NCBI GenBank assembly: GCA_964579675.1
Contig: CAZOIA010000080.1
Coordinates: forward strand, 1-23,629
Direction of reading: 5' to 3'
Length of the DNA: 23,629 bases
DNA from: CAZOIA01 sp964579675
GTDB lineage: Bacteria; Planctomycetota; Phycisphaerae; UBA1845; PWPN01
The translations under genes and the position numbers were made by a program. The notes below the pieces were generated by a model that searched no databases, was not told the DNA's origin, and worked only from the letters and a program-made list of their open reading frames with translations. Shown one piece after another: positions 14,638-23,629 of the stretch (positions are counted from its first letter, which is position 1; every line of letters begins with the position of its first letter).

Positions 14638-14666
14638 ATTATACCTGACCAGATGGGCGGGTTCAA
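14638..14666 (-). promoter_or_regulatory. Strong sigma70-like promoter of the tandem glycosidase genes
   Basis: On the minus strand, TTGAAC (14666-14661) and an exact TATAAT (14643-14638) are separated by 17 bases. Transcription would start near 14631, giving a leader of about 108 bases before the ATG at 14523. The promoter sits just downstream of the stop of the NamZ-fusion gene (14715). Confidence 0.65.
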
Positions 14667-14714
14667 ACCGAGCAGCCCAACCGGCAGCCTCGACCATCGA
14701 GACGCTTGACGCGG

Positions 14715-17117
14715 TCAGCGGTACAGAAGGTACTTGCTGCGAATTCGTTTGAACTTCTCGAGATCACCACGCCATACGCGCCCCACGTCGGCGGGTGACT
14801 TGGCCCGGCGCAGCGCGTCGAGGGCCCGGTCATTAACCAATAGATTGTTCACCCGGTCAAACTGGAATTCGTCTCCGAACAGTTGTCGGAGTTGCCACGC
14901 GATCGTGATGCCGACCCGAACCGCGTCGATTGCCTCGCGGTCGTTGACGAGCACGTGTACGCCGCCGCACTTCTGGCCGGCGAACTTGCTCGAGGTCGGC
15001 GTGAACTCAATCGGCACGAACCGGACGCCGGCCAGGTCCGACGCGTTCAGGGCTGCGGCGAGCTTTCGCGCGTCCACCCACGGGGCGCCGAACCGCTCGA
15101 ACGGTTCATCGGTGCCGCGGCCCACGGAGACGTTCGAGGCTTCGATCAGGGCCACGCCGGGGTACAGGATCGCCTGCGTGAGGTTGCGCATGTTGGGTGA
15201 AGGGTTGACCCAAAGCAGGCCGGTCTGATCGTACCACTGGTCGCGGCTCCAGTTTTCCATCTTGATGACGGTAAGGTCGGCACCGATTTTCGTCTCGTCG
15301 TTGAACAGCTTGGCCAACTCGCCGACGGTCATGCCGTGAGCCACGGGCAGCCGGTCGAAGGCGGTGAACCCGAGCTTGTCGGCGTCGGCGACAGGACCGG
15401 CCACGTATCGCCCCGTGATCGGGTTCGGCCGATCGAGCACGACGAAGCGGATGTTGTGCTCCGCGGCAGCACGCATCGCGTTGCCCATGGTCGCAATGTA
15501 GGTGTAGAACCGGGCGCCGATGTCCTGGATGTCGAACACGAGCGTATCGACGCCTTTGAGCATCTCGCCCGTCGGCGTGCGCGTTTTGCCGTATAAGCTG
15601 TAGATGGGCAGCCCGGTCAACGCCTCCTGCTCGTCCTCGACTTTGCGATCCAGAACGCCTTTGAACCCGTGCTCGGGAGCAAACAGCGCCACGAGCTGGA
15701 AACTCGACATCTCGGACATGGCGCTGATGATGCTCATGCCGTCGCGGGTCAGGCCGGTGTGGTTCGTAATCACACCCACCTTCCGCCCGGCGAGCGGCTT
15801 GAACCCGTCGCGCACCAGCACGTCCAGGCCGGTGAGCACCTGGGTGTCTCGCGGCGTTGGCCGGGGGCGGGATCCGGCAGCGGGCCGGCTGGACCAGCTC
15901 GGCGCCGGTGGCCGGTCGAACGCATCGGTCATGATCGCCGATGCGACCACCGTCGCGACTTTCCGGCGAAGGTCGATCACGTTGCCCTTGCCGTCGGGGT
16001 GCACGCGATTCGTCAGAATGATGACGTACACGCCCGTGGTGGGGTCGATCCACATGCTGGTCCCGGTAAAACCGGTGTGCCCGAACGAAGCGTAACGATC
16101 GAAGAAATCACCCCGGGCCGAGCTGTACCCGGTGGCGATGTCAAACCCGAGGCCGCGGACGCCGGACGTCGCGCCTATCGGCCGCGCCTCGATCATCGCC
16201 CGGATCGTGAGTGGTGAGAGAATCCGCCGCCCGTTGATTACGCCGCCGTGGAGAATCATCCGGCAATAGCGTGAAAGATCGTCCACGGTGCTGAACAGGC
16301 CCGCGTGGCCGGCCACGCCGCCGAGAGCATACGCCCGCGGATCGTGCACTTCGCCGATCATCCATTCACCGTCGCGCTTCTCCTGCGGCGCGCACTTTGG
16401 CCACCACGCCTTTGGAGGCTTGAACGTGGTGTGCGTCATGCCGGCGGGGACGTAGATCTCCTTCCGCGCGAACTCGTCCAGGGGAACGCCGCTGACGCGC
16501 TTGACGATCTCCCCGAGCATGATGTAACCGACGTCCGTGTAGATGAACTTCTCGCCGGGCTCGGCAAGCAGGTCGAGATTGTAGATCTTTTTCATCGCCT
16601 CCTCGGGTCCGTCGGCGTAGTCGCGAAGGTGGTTGTCGGGGGTCAGCCCGCCGCGATGAATCAGCAGATGCTCGACGGTGATGTCGTCCTTGCCGTTGGG
16701 CGCAAACTCGGGCACGAACCGCGTCACGCGATCGGAAAGGCTGACCTGTCCCCGCTCGATGAGGATGGCCATCGACGTGGCGGTCGCGACCACTTTCGTC
16801 AGCGACGCCATGTCGAAGATCGTATCGACGGTCATCCTGGTCTTCTTCGGCTCCAGGCTGCGGTGCCCGTATGCCTTACGCAACAGCACCGCATCACCAT
16901 GCCCGACAAGTACCACCCCGCCGGGACATGCGCGTTTGTCGATTGCTTCGGCCATCACATCATCGATCCGGGCCAGGCGCGCGACGTTTACGCTGCTCTC
17001 AGCCGCTCGTGCCGCGGCAGTCGGGGCCTCCATCAGCAGCGCCGCCGTGGCACCCGCGAGAATCCACCACCCTCGACCGACCAGAAACAGACCTGCCGGA
17101 CCTCCATATGCATTCAT
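14715..17117 (-). CDS. namZ: Serine hydrolase (beta-lactamase family) fused to NamZ-type exo-N-acetylmuramidase (DUF1343)
   Basis: 800 residues, exported. A signal-like N terminus (WWILAGATAALL then PTAAARA) precedes a class C beta-lactamase/DD-peptidase-like domain (about 45-405) with SLTK (nucleophile Ser105, Lys108), YTDVGY in place of the usual Y-x-N, and HTGFTG. The second half (about 425-800) is a complete DUF1343/NamZ domain (GH171): KVGVITNHTGLTRDG, LFAPEHGFKG with Glu482 in the conserved PEHGF motif, VFDIQDIGARFYTY, WVNPSPNMRN and a terminal KYLLYR. Characterised NamZ enzymes remove MurNAc from the non-reducing end of peptidoglycan fragments. AGGGTGA (17123-17129) lies 5 bases from the ATG at 17117; the in-frame GTG at 17126 is less likely. 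It follows the MurQ-like gene by 48 bases, so the pair probably forms a MurNAc salvage unit. Confidence 0.9.
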   Translation of the reverse strand: MNAYGGPAGLFLVGRGWWILAGATAALLMEAPTAAARAAESSVNVARLARIDDVMAEAIDKRACPGGVVLVGHGDAVLLRKAYGHRSLEPKKTRMTVDTIFDMASLTKVVATATSMAILIERGQVSLSDRVTRFVPEFAPNGKDDITVEHLLIHRGGLTPDNHLRDYADGPEEAMKKIYNLDLLAEPGEKFIYTDVGYIMLGEIVKRVSGVPLDEFARKEIYVPAGMTHTTFKPPKAWWPKCAPQEKRDGEWMIGEVHDPRAYALGGVAGHAGLFSTVDDLSRYCRMILHGGVINGRRILSPLTIRAMIEARPIGATSGVRGLGFDIATGYSSARGDFFDRYASFGHTGFTGTSMWIDPTTGVYVIILTNRVHPDGKGNVIDLRRKVATVVASAIMTDAFDRPPAPSWSSRPAAGSRPRPTPRDTQVLTGLDVLVRDGFKPLAGRKVGVITNHTGLTRDGMSIISAMSEMSSFQLVALFAPEHGFKGVLDRKVEDEQEALTGLPIYSLYGKTRTPTGEMLKGVDTLVFDIQDIGARFYTYIATMGNAMRAAAEHNIRFVVLDRPNPITGRYVAGPVADADKLGFTAFDRLPVAHGMTVGELAKLFNDETKIGADLTVIKMENWSRDQWYDQTGLLWVNPSPNMRNLTQAILYPGVALIEASNVSVGRGTDEPFERFGAPWVDARKLAAALNASDLAGVRFVPIEFTPTSSKFAGQKCGGVHVLVNDREAIDAVRVGITIAWQLRQLFGDEFQFDRVNNLLVNDRALDALRRAKSPADVGRVWRGDLEKFKRIRSKYLLYR

Positions 17118-17122
17118 GACAA

Positions 17123-17129
17123 TCACCCT
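17123..17129 (-). promoter_or_regulatory. Ribosome-binding site deciding the NamZ-fusion start
   Basis: AGGGTGA on the minus strand, 5 bases before the ATG at 17117. It overlaps the alternative GTG at 17126, arguing against that start. Confidence 0.5.
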
Positions 17130-17165
17130 AAACGTAACACCAACTGACCAAAATGCCTTTGCCGT

Positions 17166-18923
17166 CTAGACCTGTTTCGATGCTTTCTTCAGACGCTCGA
17201 TTGCGGCCCGGACGACGGGCTCCTTACGCAGTATCTTCTCCGCATCCGCATGAGTTGCTCGACTACCCGCCATAATCAGCGCTCTGGGCACCACCTTGGC
17301 TGCGTCGGTTGCCGCCTCGACGTGCCGGGACGGCTTGGCCCGCATCAGTGCCGGCGACACGCGATCGACGCCGTGGATGCTGCGCAACAGGCAGCGCTTT
17401 GCCGTGGCCGCAGAGACCCCCATGATGTCCCGGATGATCCAGATCGCTCGATGGTAGAGTTTATTATTGCTGATCCGCAGATCCGCCAGGCGGTTCCGGT
17501 AGACCTTGCCGCTCAACACGTGGGCCCCGGTCGTCAGCGCATTGAGGACCAGCTTCGTGGCGTACTCCCGGAACACCTGAGCCCCGGGCAGCATCGACCG
17601 CGGCAGATGCGCGGTTCGCACGCGCAGGTCGGGCGATATCCCACCCGGGACCCGTGCCTGCGTTTCCACCGCCGCGACCGCGGCGCCGGCTTTCCGGCTG
17701 CGGCGGAGCGCATCGCCCAGCCGGGCGTCCCCGCCCACCGAAGGCAGGGCCACCACGAGATCGCGTCGCGTAAGCTGCGGAACCTTCTCGGCCAGGAAGT
17801 CGTGCAGGGAGATTCGATACCACGGCCCCTCGGCGCTGAGATCGTGCCCGGGACCCAGCAACGTCCGCCACCCCCCCACGACGAAACCCCGAACATCTTC
17901 GAAGCCGGCCCCAAACGTCGGCGGACACTCGGACGCATCCACGATCCCCAGGATCCCCGGCGAACCGGAACCGACGTAGTAAATGTGCCCGCCTCGCCGG
18001 AGCCCCCGCCCGCCCAGCTCGATCAGCGAAGCGATCTCGGCTGATTGCTCGTACGCCGCCACCCGGGCTGCGTCGTACGCCCGGATACACTCGCGGACGG
18101 CCGCCGGCAACGAAGGGCATTTGCCACTGCCCCCGGCGATATGGGCCTCACTGGCCGCGAGGGCGAAGATCGTCTCAAGGAGCAGCTTGGTCGCGCTACC
18201 CCCCTTCATCCGCGTGGAGCCGGTAATCGCTTCCGGGCCCACCACCGGATTCAGAACCACGCAGCTTGGCCTTGCAGAAACAACACCGACTACATCGGCG
18301 AACGTCCTGTCCCAATTCTCAACCTCGACGTTGCGGGCACAATGCTTGGGGTTGAAACCCATCAGAACGCACCGTGCCCCCGGCCGCCGCAAGAGGCCCA
18401 GCAACTGACTCGCCACGTACGGCGCCGCCAGTGCGCACGTGATGCCCACGTAGAGTACCCGCCGCTTGCCTTTGATGAGCGGACGCACATCCTCCCATGC
18501 CTGGCGCGGGTCGTCCTCTGCCCCTTCCTGGGCCTTGATAAGCGCGAGGTCGCCGCCGGCAATCAGGTAGCGGAAATTCGGACGGCGTTTCCGCCGGGTG
18601 AGGAAGCGATTGAAAGTCCGGGCCGCGAACATGGCGAGCCGACCGCTCGTGCCGGCACCGGAGATGATGATGGCTGCATCCTCCCGGCCCATCAGCGGCG
18701 CCGCCCAGCGGATCACTCGGACGATCTTGGCCGTAACCTCGTCGTCGCAGATTGCCGGATAACCCCGGTAGCCGCCACAGATCTGGGCATCAGCGGCGTG
18801 CAGGAGCCGAACAATACCTCTTGGCGACGCCACATCGATGTCCGACGTCAGCTCGTTCGGCGATTCCGTGATGGAAGGTGGCTGCATTCCTGTGTCTCGC
18901 CGGGCGGGAGCACTTGTTGGCAT
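17166..18923 (-). CDS. murQ: Double-SIS MurNAc-6-phosphate etherase / glucokinase regulatory protein-like
   Basis: 585 residues, cytoplasmic, about twice the usual MurQ length (about 300). MurQ converts MurNAc 6-phosphate to GlcNAc 6-phosphate and D-lactate. The first SIS domain (about 75-250) has GAGTSGRL (89-96), EGAEDD (133-138) and NPVVGPEAITGSTRMKGG. The second (about 300-470) has YVGSGSPGILG and DASECPPTFG (Glu332). A helical C-terminal part (about 480-585) includes TTGAHVLSGKVYRNRLADLR. This order and many segments match animal glucokinase regulatory protein as I remember it. Glu136 and Glu332 correspond to the E. coli MurQ catalytic pair Glu114 and Glu83, but here they sit in different SIS domains. 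The start is uncertain: ATG 18923 is chosen, a TTG at 18935 is possible. It lies 52 bases after gyrA and 48 before the NamZ fusion. True etherase activity is unproven. Confidence 0.85.
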   Translation of the reverse strand: MPTSAPARRDTGMQPPSITESPNELTSDIDVASPRGIVRLLHAADAQICGGYRGYPAICDDEVTAKIVRVIRWAAPLMGREDAAIIISGAGTSGRLAMFAARTFNRFLTRRKRRPNFRYLIAGGDLALIKAQEGAEDDPRQAWEDVRPLIKGKRRVLYVGITCALAAPYVASQLLGLLRRPGARCVLMGFNPKHCARNVEVENWDRTFADVVGVVSARPSCVVLNPVVGPEAITGSTRMKGGSATKLLLETIFALAASEAHIAGGSGKCPSLPAAVRECIRAYDAARVAAYEQSAEIASLIELGGRGLRRGGHIYYVGSGSPGILGIVDASECPPTFGAGFEDVRGFVVGGWRTLLGPGHDLSAEGPWYRISLHDFLAEKVPQLTRRDLVVALPSVGGDARLGDALRRSRKAGAAVAAVETQARVPGGISPDLRVRTAHLPRSMLPGAQVFREYATKLVLNALTTGAHVLSGKVYRNRLADLRISNNKLYHRAIWIIRDIMGVSAATAKRCLLRSIHGVDRVSPALMRAKPSRHVEAATDAAKVVPRALIMAGSRATHADAEKILRKEPVVRAAIERLKKASKQV

Positions 18924-18975
18924 TTCCCGGATCAACCCTGCCCGCCCTCGTTGCGTCGGAATCGGTCACTTTGAG

Positions 18976-21729
<2,754 letters not shown>

Positions 21730-21853
21730 TGTCTCTCCTCGAGCGGTCCATCTGATGGGCGGTTGCCGACCTGCTTTTATAGCCGATTTCGCGCATCGAC
21801 GCCACCCAACGAACGGTGCTCAAACCCTGTTGTCAGCGACGCTTACAGTCCGC

Positions 21854-21916
21854 GCCGGCCCGTCCTCGCGCCGGGTGACCCCCAGCGAGCCGGCCCGTCC
21901 CCGGGCCGGGTGACCC
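21854..21916. repeat. Two 28-base direct repeats, each a GC-rich hairpin
   Basis: Copies at 21854-21881 and 21889-21916 match at 26 of 28 positions with a 35-base period. Copy 2 forms a perfect 8-bp stem (CCGGCCCG/CGGGCCGG, loop TCCC); copy 1 has one mismatch. They lie in the 266-base gap between the oxidoreductase stop (21996) and the gyrA start (21729), which otherwise holds no gene. There is no T tract, so a classical terminator is not supported. Confidence 0.6.
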
Positions 21917-21995
21917 GTCGAATCAATCAAGACACCCGATCGAACATCCGCGCCAGCAATCCCGCAGGAGCCGTGACAAACGCCTGCGCCCCACC

Positions 21996-23330
21996 TCAGC
22001 TCGCCAACGACCACGGCTTGCGGTACCGCTTGGTCACAAAGGCGCTGGCCCCAGGATCATCGATCACCTGCTCCGATTCCGGATCCCACCGGACCCGCCG
22101 GCCCACCCGCCAGGAGATGTTCATCAGGTGACCCGGGTTGCTCGCGCTATGGCCCACTTCGATGTCCGCGGGGGAACGCTTGCGGGTCCGCATGCATTCC
22201 AGGAACGCCTTGACGTGCTCGGTGACCGCGCTGTGCTCGGGACGCGAGGTCGCCCGCTTGTCCTCGATCACCTTCTTGCCCCCCCGGGTCTGCGAGAAGA
22301 TCTCAAACCCGCCTCGGTCCAGGGCCAGCGCCCCGTCCGTGCCATAGAAGACCTTGCCGTGATATCGCTTCTCGGTCGGCTGACTACAGCCACCCCTGAA
22401 CGCGTAGGTCATCAGGAAGCCCTTTTTCGCAACCGGCCCCGGCGGGTATTCGCACGCCCCGTTGAACGTGTCAGGCCACTCGGTGTTGTCCTTGAAGAAC
22501 GCGAACTTGCTGCCCATCCCCATGGCCGCCACCGGCGCGCTGACCCCCATCGCCCAGTGCACGATGTCGTAGTGGTGGACCGCCCAGTCCAGTTGCCATG
22601 CACCACCGTAATCGAAGAACCAGTAGTGACGGACGTAGCGATTGGGGTTGTAAGGCACCTCGGGCGAAGGGCCGACCCAGAAATCCCAGTCCAGCTCGGG
22701 CGGAGCCGGACCGTCGGGCGGAGCCCCGAAGCCCGGGTAGAAGTTCTCCAGGTCGAATACGTGCACGTCCGAGATCTCACCCAGCACGCCCGAGCGTATG
22801 ATCCCGACCGCCTCCTCGTAATGCTCCCAACTGTGCTGCTGCGTGCCCACGTGGACGATCCGGTCGTATCTGCGGGCCGCCGTGACCGCCGCCCGGCCCT
22901 CACCGATCGAGGTGCCCACCGGTTTCTCCAGATACACGTCCTTGCCCGCCGCACACGCATCGATCGCCGGCAACACGTGCCAGTGCCCGTTGGTGGCCAC
23001 GATGACCGCGTCAATGTCCTTGTCCGCCAGGAGTCTACGGTAGTCGGTGTAGGTCTTGGCTTTACCGCCGGTGGACCGGTGGGTTTCGGCCAAGTGCCCT
23101 TTGTGAACGTCACACAACGCGGCGATCCTGACCTCCGGCATCCGCTGAAAAGGCCCGAGAAGCTGCCGCCCGCGACCGCCGCAGCCGATCAGGCCGACCG
23201 CGATCGTGTTGTTCGCACCGGGGCTTGCGGGGGCTCCCGCCGCCAGCGCCCGGGACCCGATCAGACCCGCCCCGATTGCCGCCGGCGCCGCCCTGCTCAC
23301 AAACGCTCTCCTGCTCATCTTGACGCTCAT
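21996..23330 (-). CDS. Tat-exported Gfo/Idh/MocA family oxidoreductase
   Basis: 444 residues. The N terminus has a twin-arginine signal (SRRAFVSRAA, RR at 7-8, then a hydrophobic stretch ending ALAAGAPA). The Rossmann nucleotide-binding motif VGLIGCGGRGRQ (46-56) follows, then the family motif YLEKPVG (EKP at 135-137) and a C-terminal catalytic/structural domain with WDFWVGPSPEVPYNPNRY and WQLDWAVHHYDIVHWAMG. Planctomycetes carry many such Tat-exported NAD(P)-dependent sugar oxidoreductases; the substrate cannot be read here. GGAGG (23338-23342) lies 7 bases from the chosen ATG at 23330. The frame is open upstream to 23525, but that extension shows no homology-like sequence. A second in-frame ATG lies four codons downstream. 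Confidence 0.9.
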   Translation of the reverse strand: MSVKMSRRAFVSRAAPAAIGAGLIGSRALAAGAPASPGANNTIAVGLIGCGGRGRQLLGPFQRMPEVRIAALCDVHKGHLAETHRSTGGKAKTYTDYRRLLADKDIDAVIVATNGHWHVLPAIDACAAGKDVYLEKPVGTSIGEGRAAVTAARRYDRIVHVGTQQHSWEHYEEAVGIIRSGVLGEISDVHVFDLENFYPGFGAPPDGPAPPELDWDFWVGPSPEVPYNPNRYVRHYWFFDYGGAWQLDWAVHHYDIVHWAMGVSAPVAAMGMGSKFAFFKDNTEWPDTFNGACEYPPGPVAKKGFLMTYAFRGGCSQPTEKRYHGKVFYGTDGALALDRGGFEIFSQTRGGKKVIEDKRATSRPEHSAVTEHVKAFLECMRTRKRSPADIEVGHSASNPGHLMNISWRVGRRVRWDPESEQVIDDPGASAFVTKRYRKPWSLAS

Positions 23331-23337
23331 TCGAAAA

Positions 23338-23342
23338 CCTCC
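23338..23342 (-). promoter_or_regulatory. Ribosome-binding site deciding the oxidoreductase start
   Basis: GGAGG on the minus strand, 7 bases before the ATG at 23330, placing the start directly before the twin-arginine signal. Confidence 0.75.
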
Positions 23343-23501
23343 AACCTCCGTTCGTTCCGGATATTCTGACCTTCGCACATTCTCCCGGCCCGCACGCCGT
23401 CTGTCCAGGAAGAGGACTCTGACCACAACCAAGAATAAGGCAGGACAGCGCAAGCCGGTGAACCATATTATTCTACCTGAAGTTACACTTTTCTCCTTGC
23501 G

Positions 23502-23570
23502 ACAGAGAAGCCCCTCTGTTACCATGAAGGCGATTCACCAGGTCGGGAACACAAGAGGATTCGATCTCTT
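23502..23570. promoter_or_regulatory. Two small inverted repeats upstream of divergent genes
   Basis: ACAGAG/CTCTGT (23502-23507 and 23514-23519, 6-base spacer) and AAGAG/CTCTT (23553-23557 and 23566-23570, 8-base spacer) are perfect. They lie between the oxidoreductase and the possible plus-strand gene at the window edge. They may be operators, but chance is not excluded. I found no clear -35/-10 pair in 23331-23587. Confidence 0.3.
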
Positions 23571-23587
23571 CTACAGGGGACAGAACA

Positions 23588-23629
23588 ATGGCCACTTTTT
23601 TAGACCTCCGATCGGCCGCATCACTCAAC
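23588..23629 (+). CDS. Possible start of a gene cut by the window end
   Basis: ATG at 23588 with GGGGA 7-8 bases upstream; 14 codons are open to the edge (MATFLDLRSAASLN). An overlapping frame from an ATG at 23524 is also open to the edge (35 codons) but has no ribosome-binding site. Too short to assign. Confidence 0.35.
   Translation, partial: MATFLDLRSAASLN

Noticed and set aside
22128..23369. 413-codon open frame on the plus strand
   Set aside because: Antisense to the Gfo/Idh/MocA oxidoreductase, with shadow-type composition.

Overview
The window looks like a chromosomal segment of a GC-rich member of the Planctomycetota, probably a Phycisphaerae-like lineage. This is inferred from content, not from a marker-gene search. 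The pointers are: secreted proteins with dockerin-like calcium-binding modules of the planctomycete type (DxDxDGDVDxxDFGxFQxC), a PEP-CTERM protein, a one-gene pseudopilin with a long C-terminal part, a Tat-exported Gfo/Idh/MocA oxidoreductase, and a GyrA with the GDPPAAMRYTEARM active-site context. No rRNA, tRNA, CRISPR array, insertion sequence or phage gene was seen.

Layout. Positions 2-97 may hold the end of a plus-strand gene. On the minus strand, 4430-157 holds two translationally coupled genes: a lipoprotein of the GHL10 (DUF187) glycosidase-like family, then a 1007-residue multidomain phosphodiester glycosidase (NAGPA) protein. A sodium/solute symporter diverges from them (4744-6996, plus) and carries a duplicated extracytoplasmic domain near its C terminus. 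A perfect hairpin at 7053-7079 separates it from a minus-strand pair: a pseudopilin (9643-8777), then a secreted protein with four Cys/Asp-rich repeats and a dockerin-like tail (8678-7131). An intergenic region of about 665 bases (9644-10308) holds promoter candidates and repeats, and leads into a plus-strand PEP-CTERM protein (10309-11136) with a good terminator hairpin. Next come two tandem paralogous secreted glycosidases (14523-12925 and 12881-11274, minus) behind a strong-looking promoter and two overlapping leader hairpins. Last are gyrA, a double-SIS MurQ/GCKR-like protein and a serine hydrolase-NamZ fusion, all minus and closely spaced (21729-14715), and a Tat-exported Gfo/Idh/MocA oxidoreductase (23330-21996). 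A plus-strand gene may start at 23588.

How the genes may work together. The clearest pathway signal is N-acetylmuramic acid (MurNAc) salvage. The NamZ half of the fusion belongs to the family that releases MurNAc from muropeptide-derived glycans. MurQ-family enzymes convert MurNAc 6-phosphate to GlcNAc 6-phosphate and lactate. The symporter and the NAGPA/GHL10 pair could supply or import cell-wall-type sugars, but that link is inference from proximity. The most unusual gene is the MurQ homologue. It has the two-SIS-plus-lid architecture of animal glucokinase regulatory protein, and its two catalytic glutamate motifs are divided between the two SIS domains. A second theme is a set of exported glycan-active or structural proteins sharing one type of C-terminal module, which suggests a common surface attachment or assembly route.
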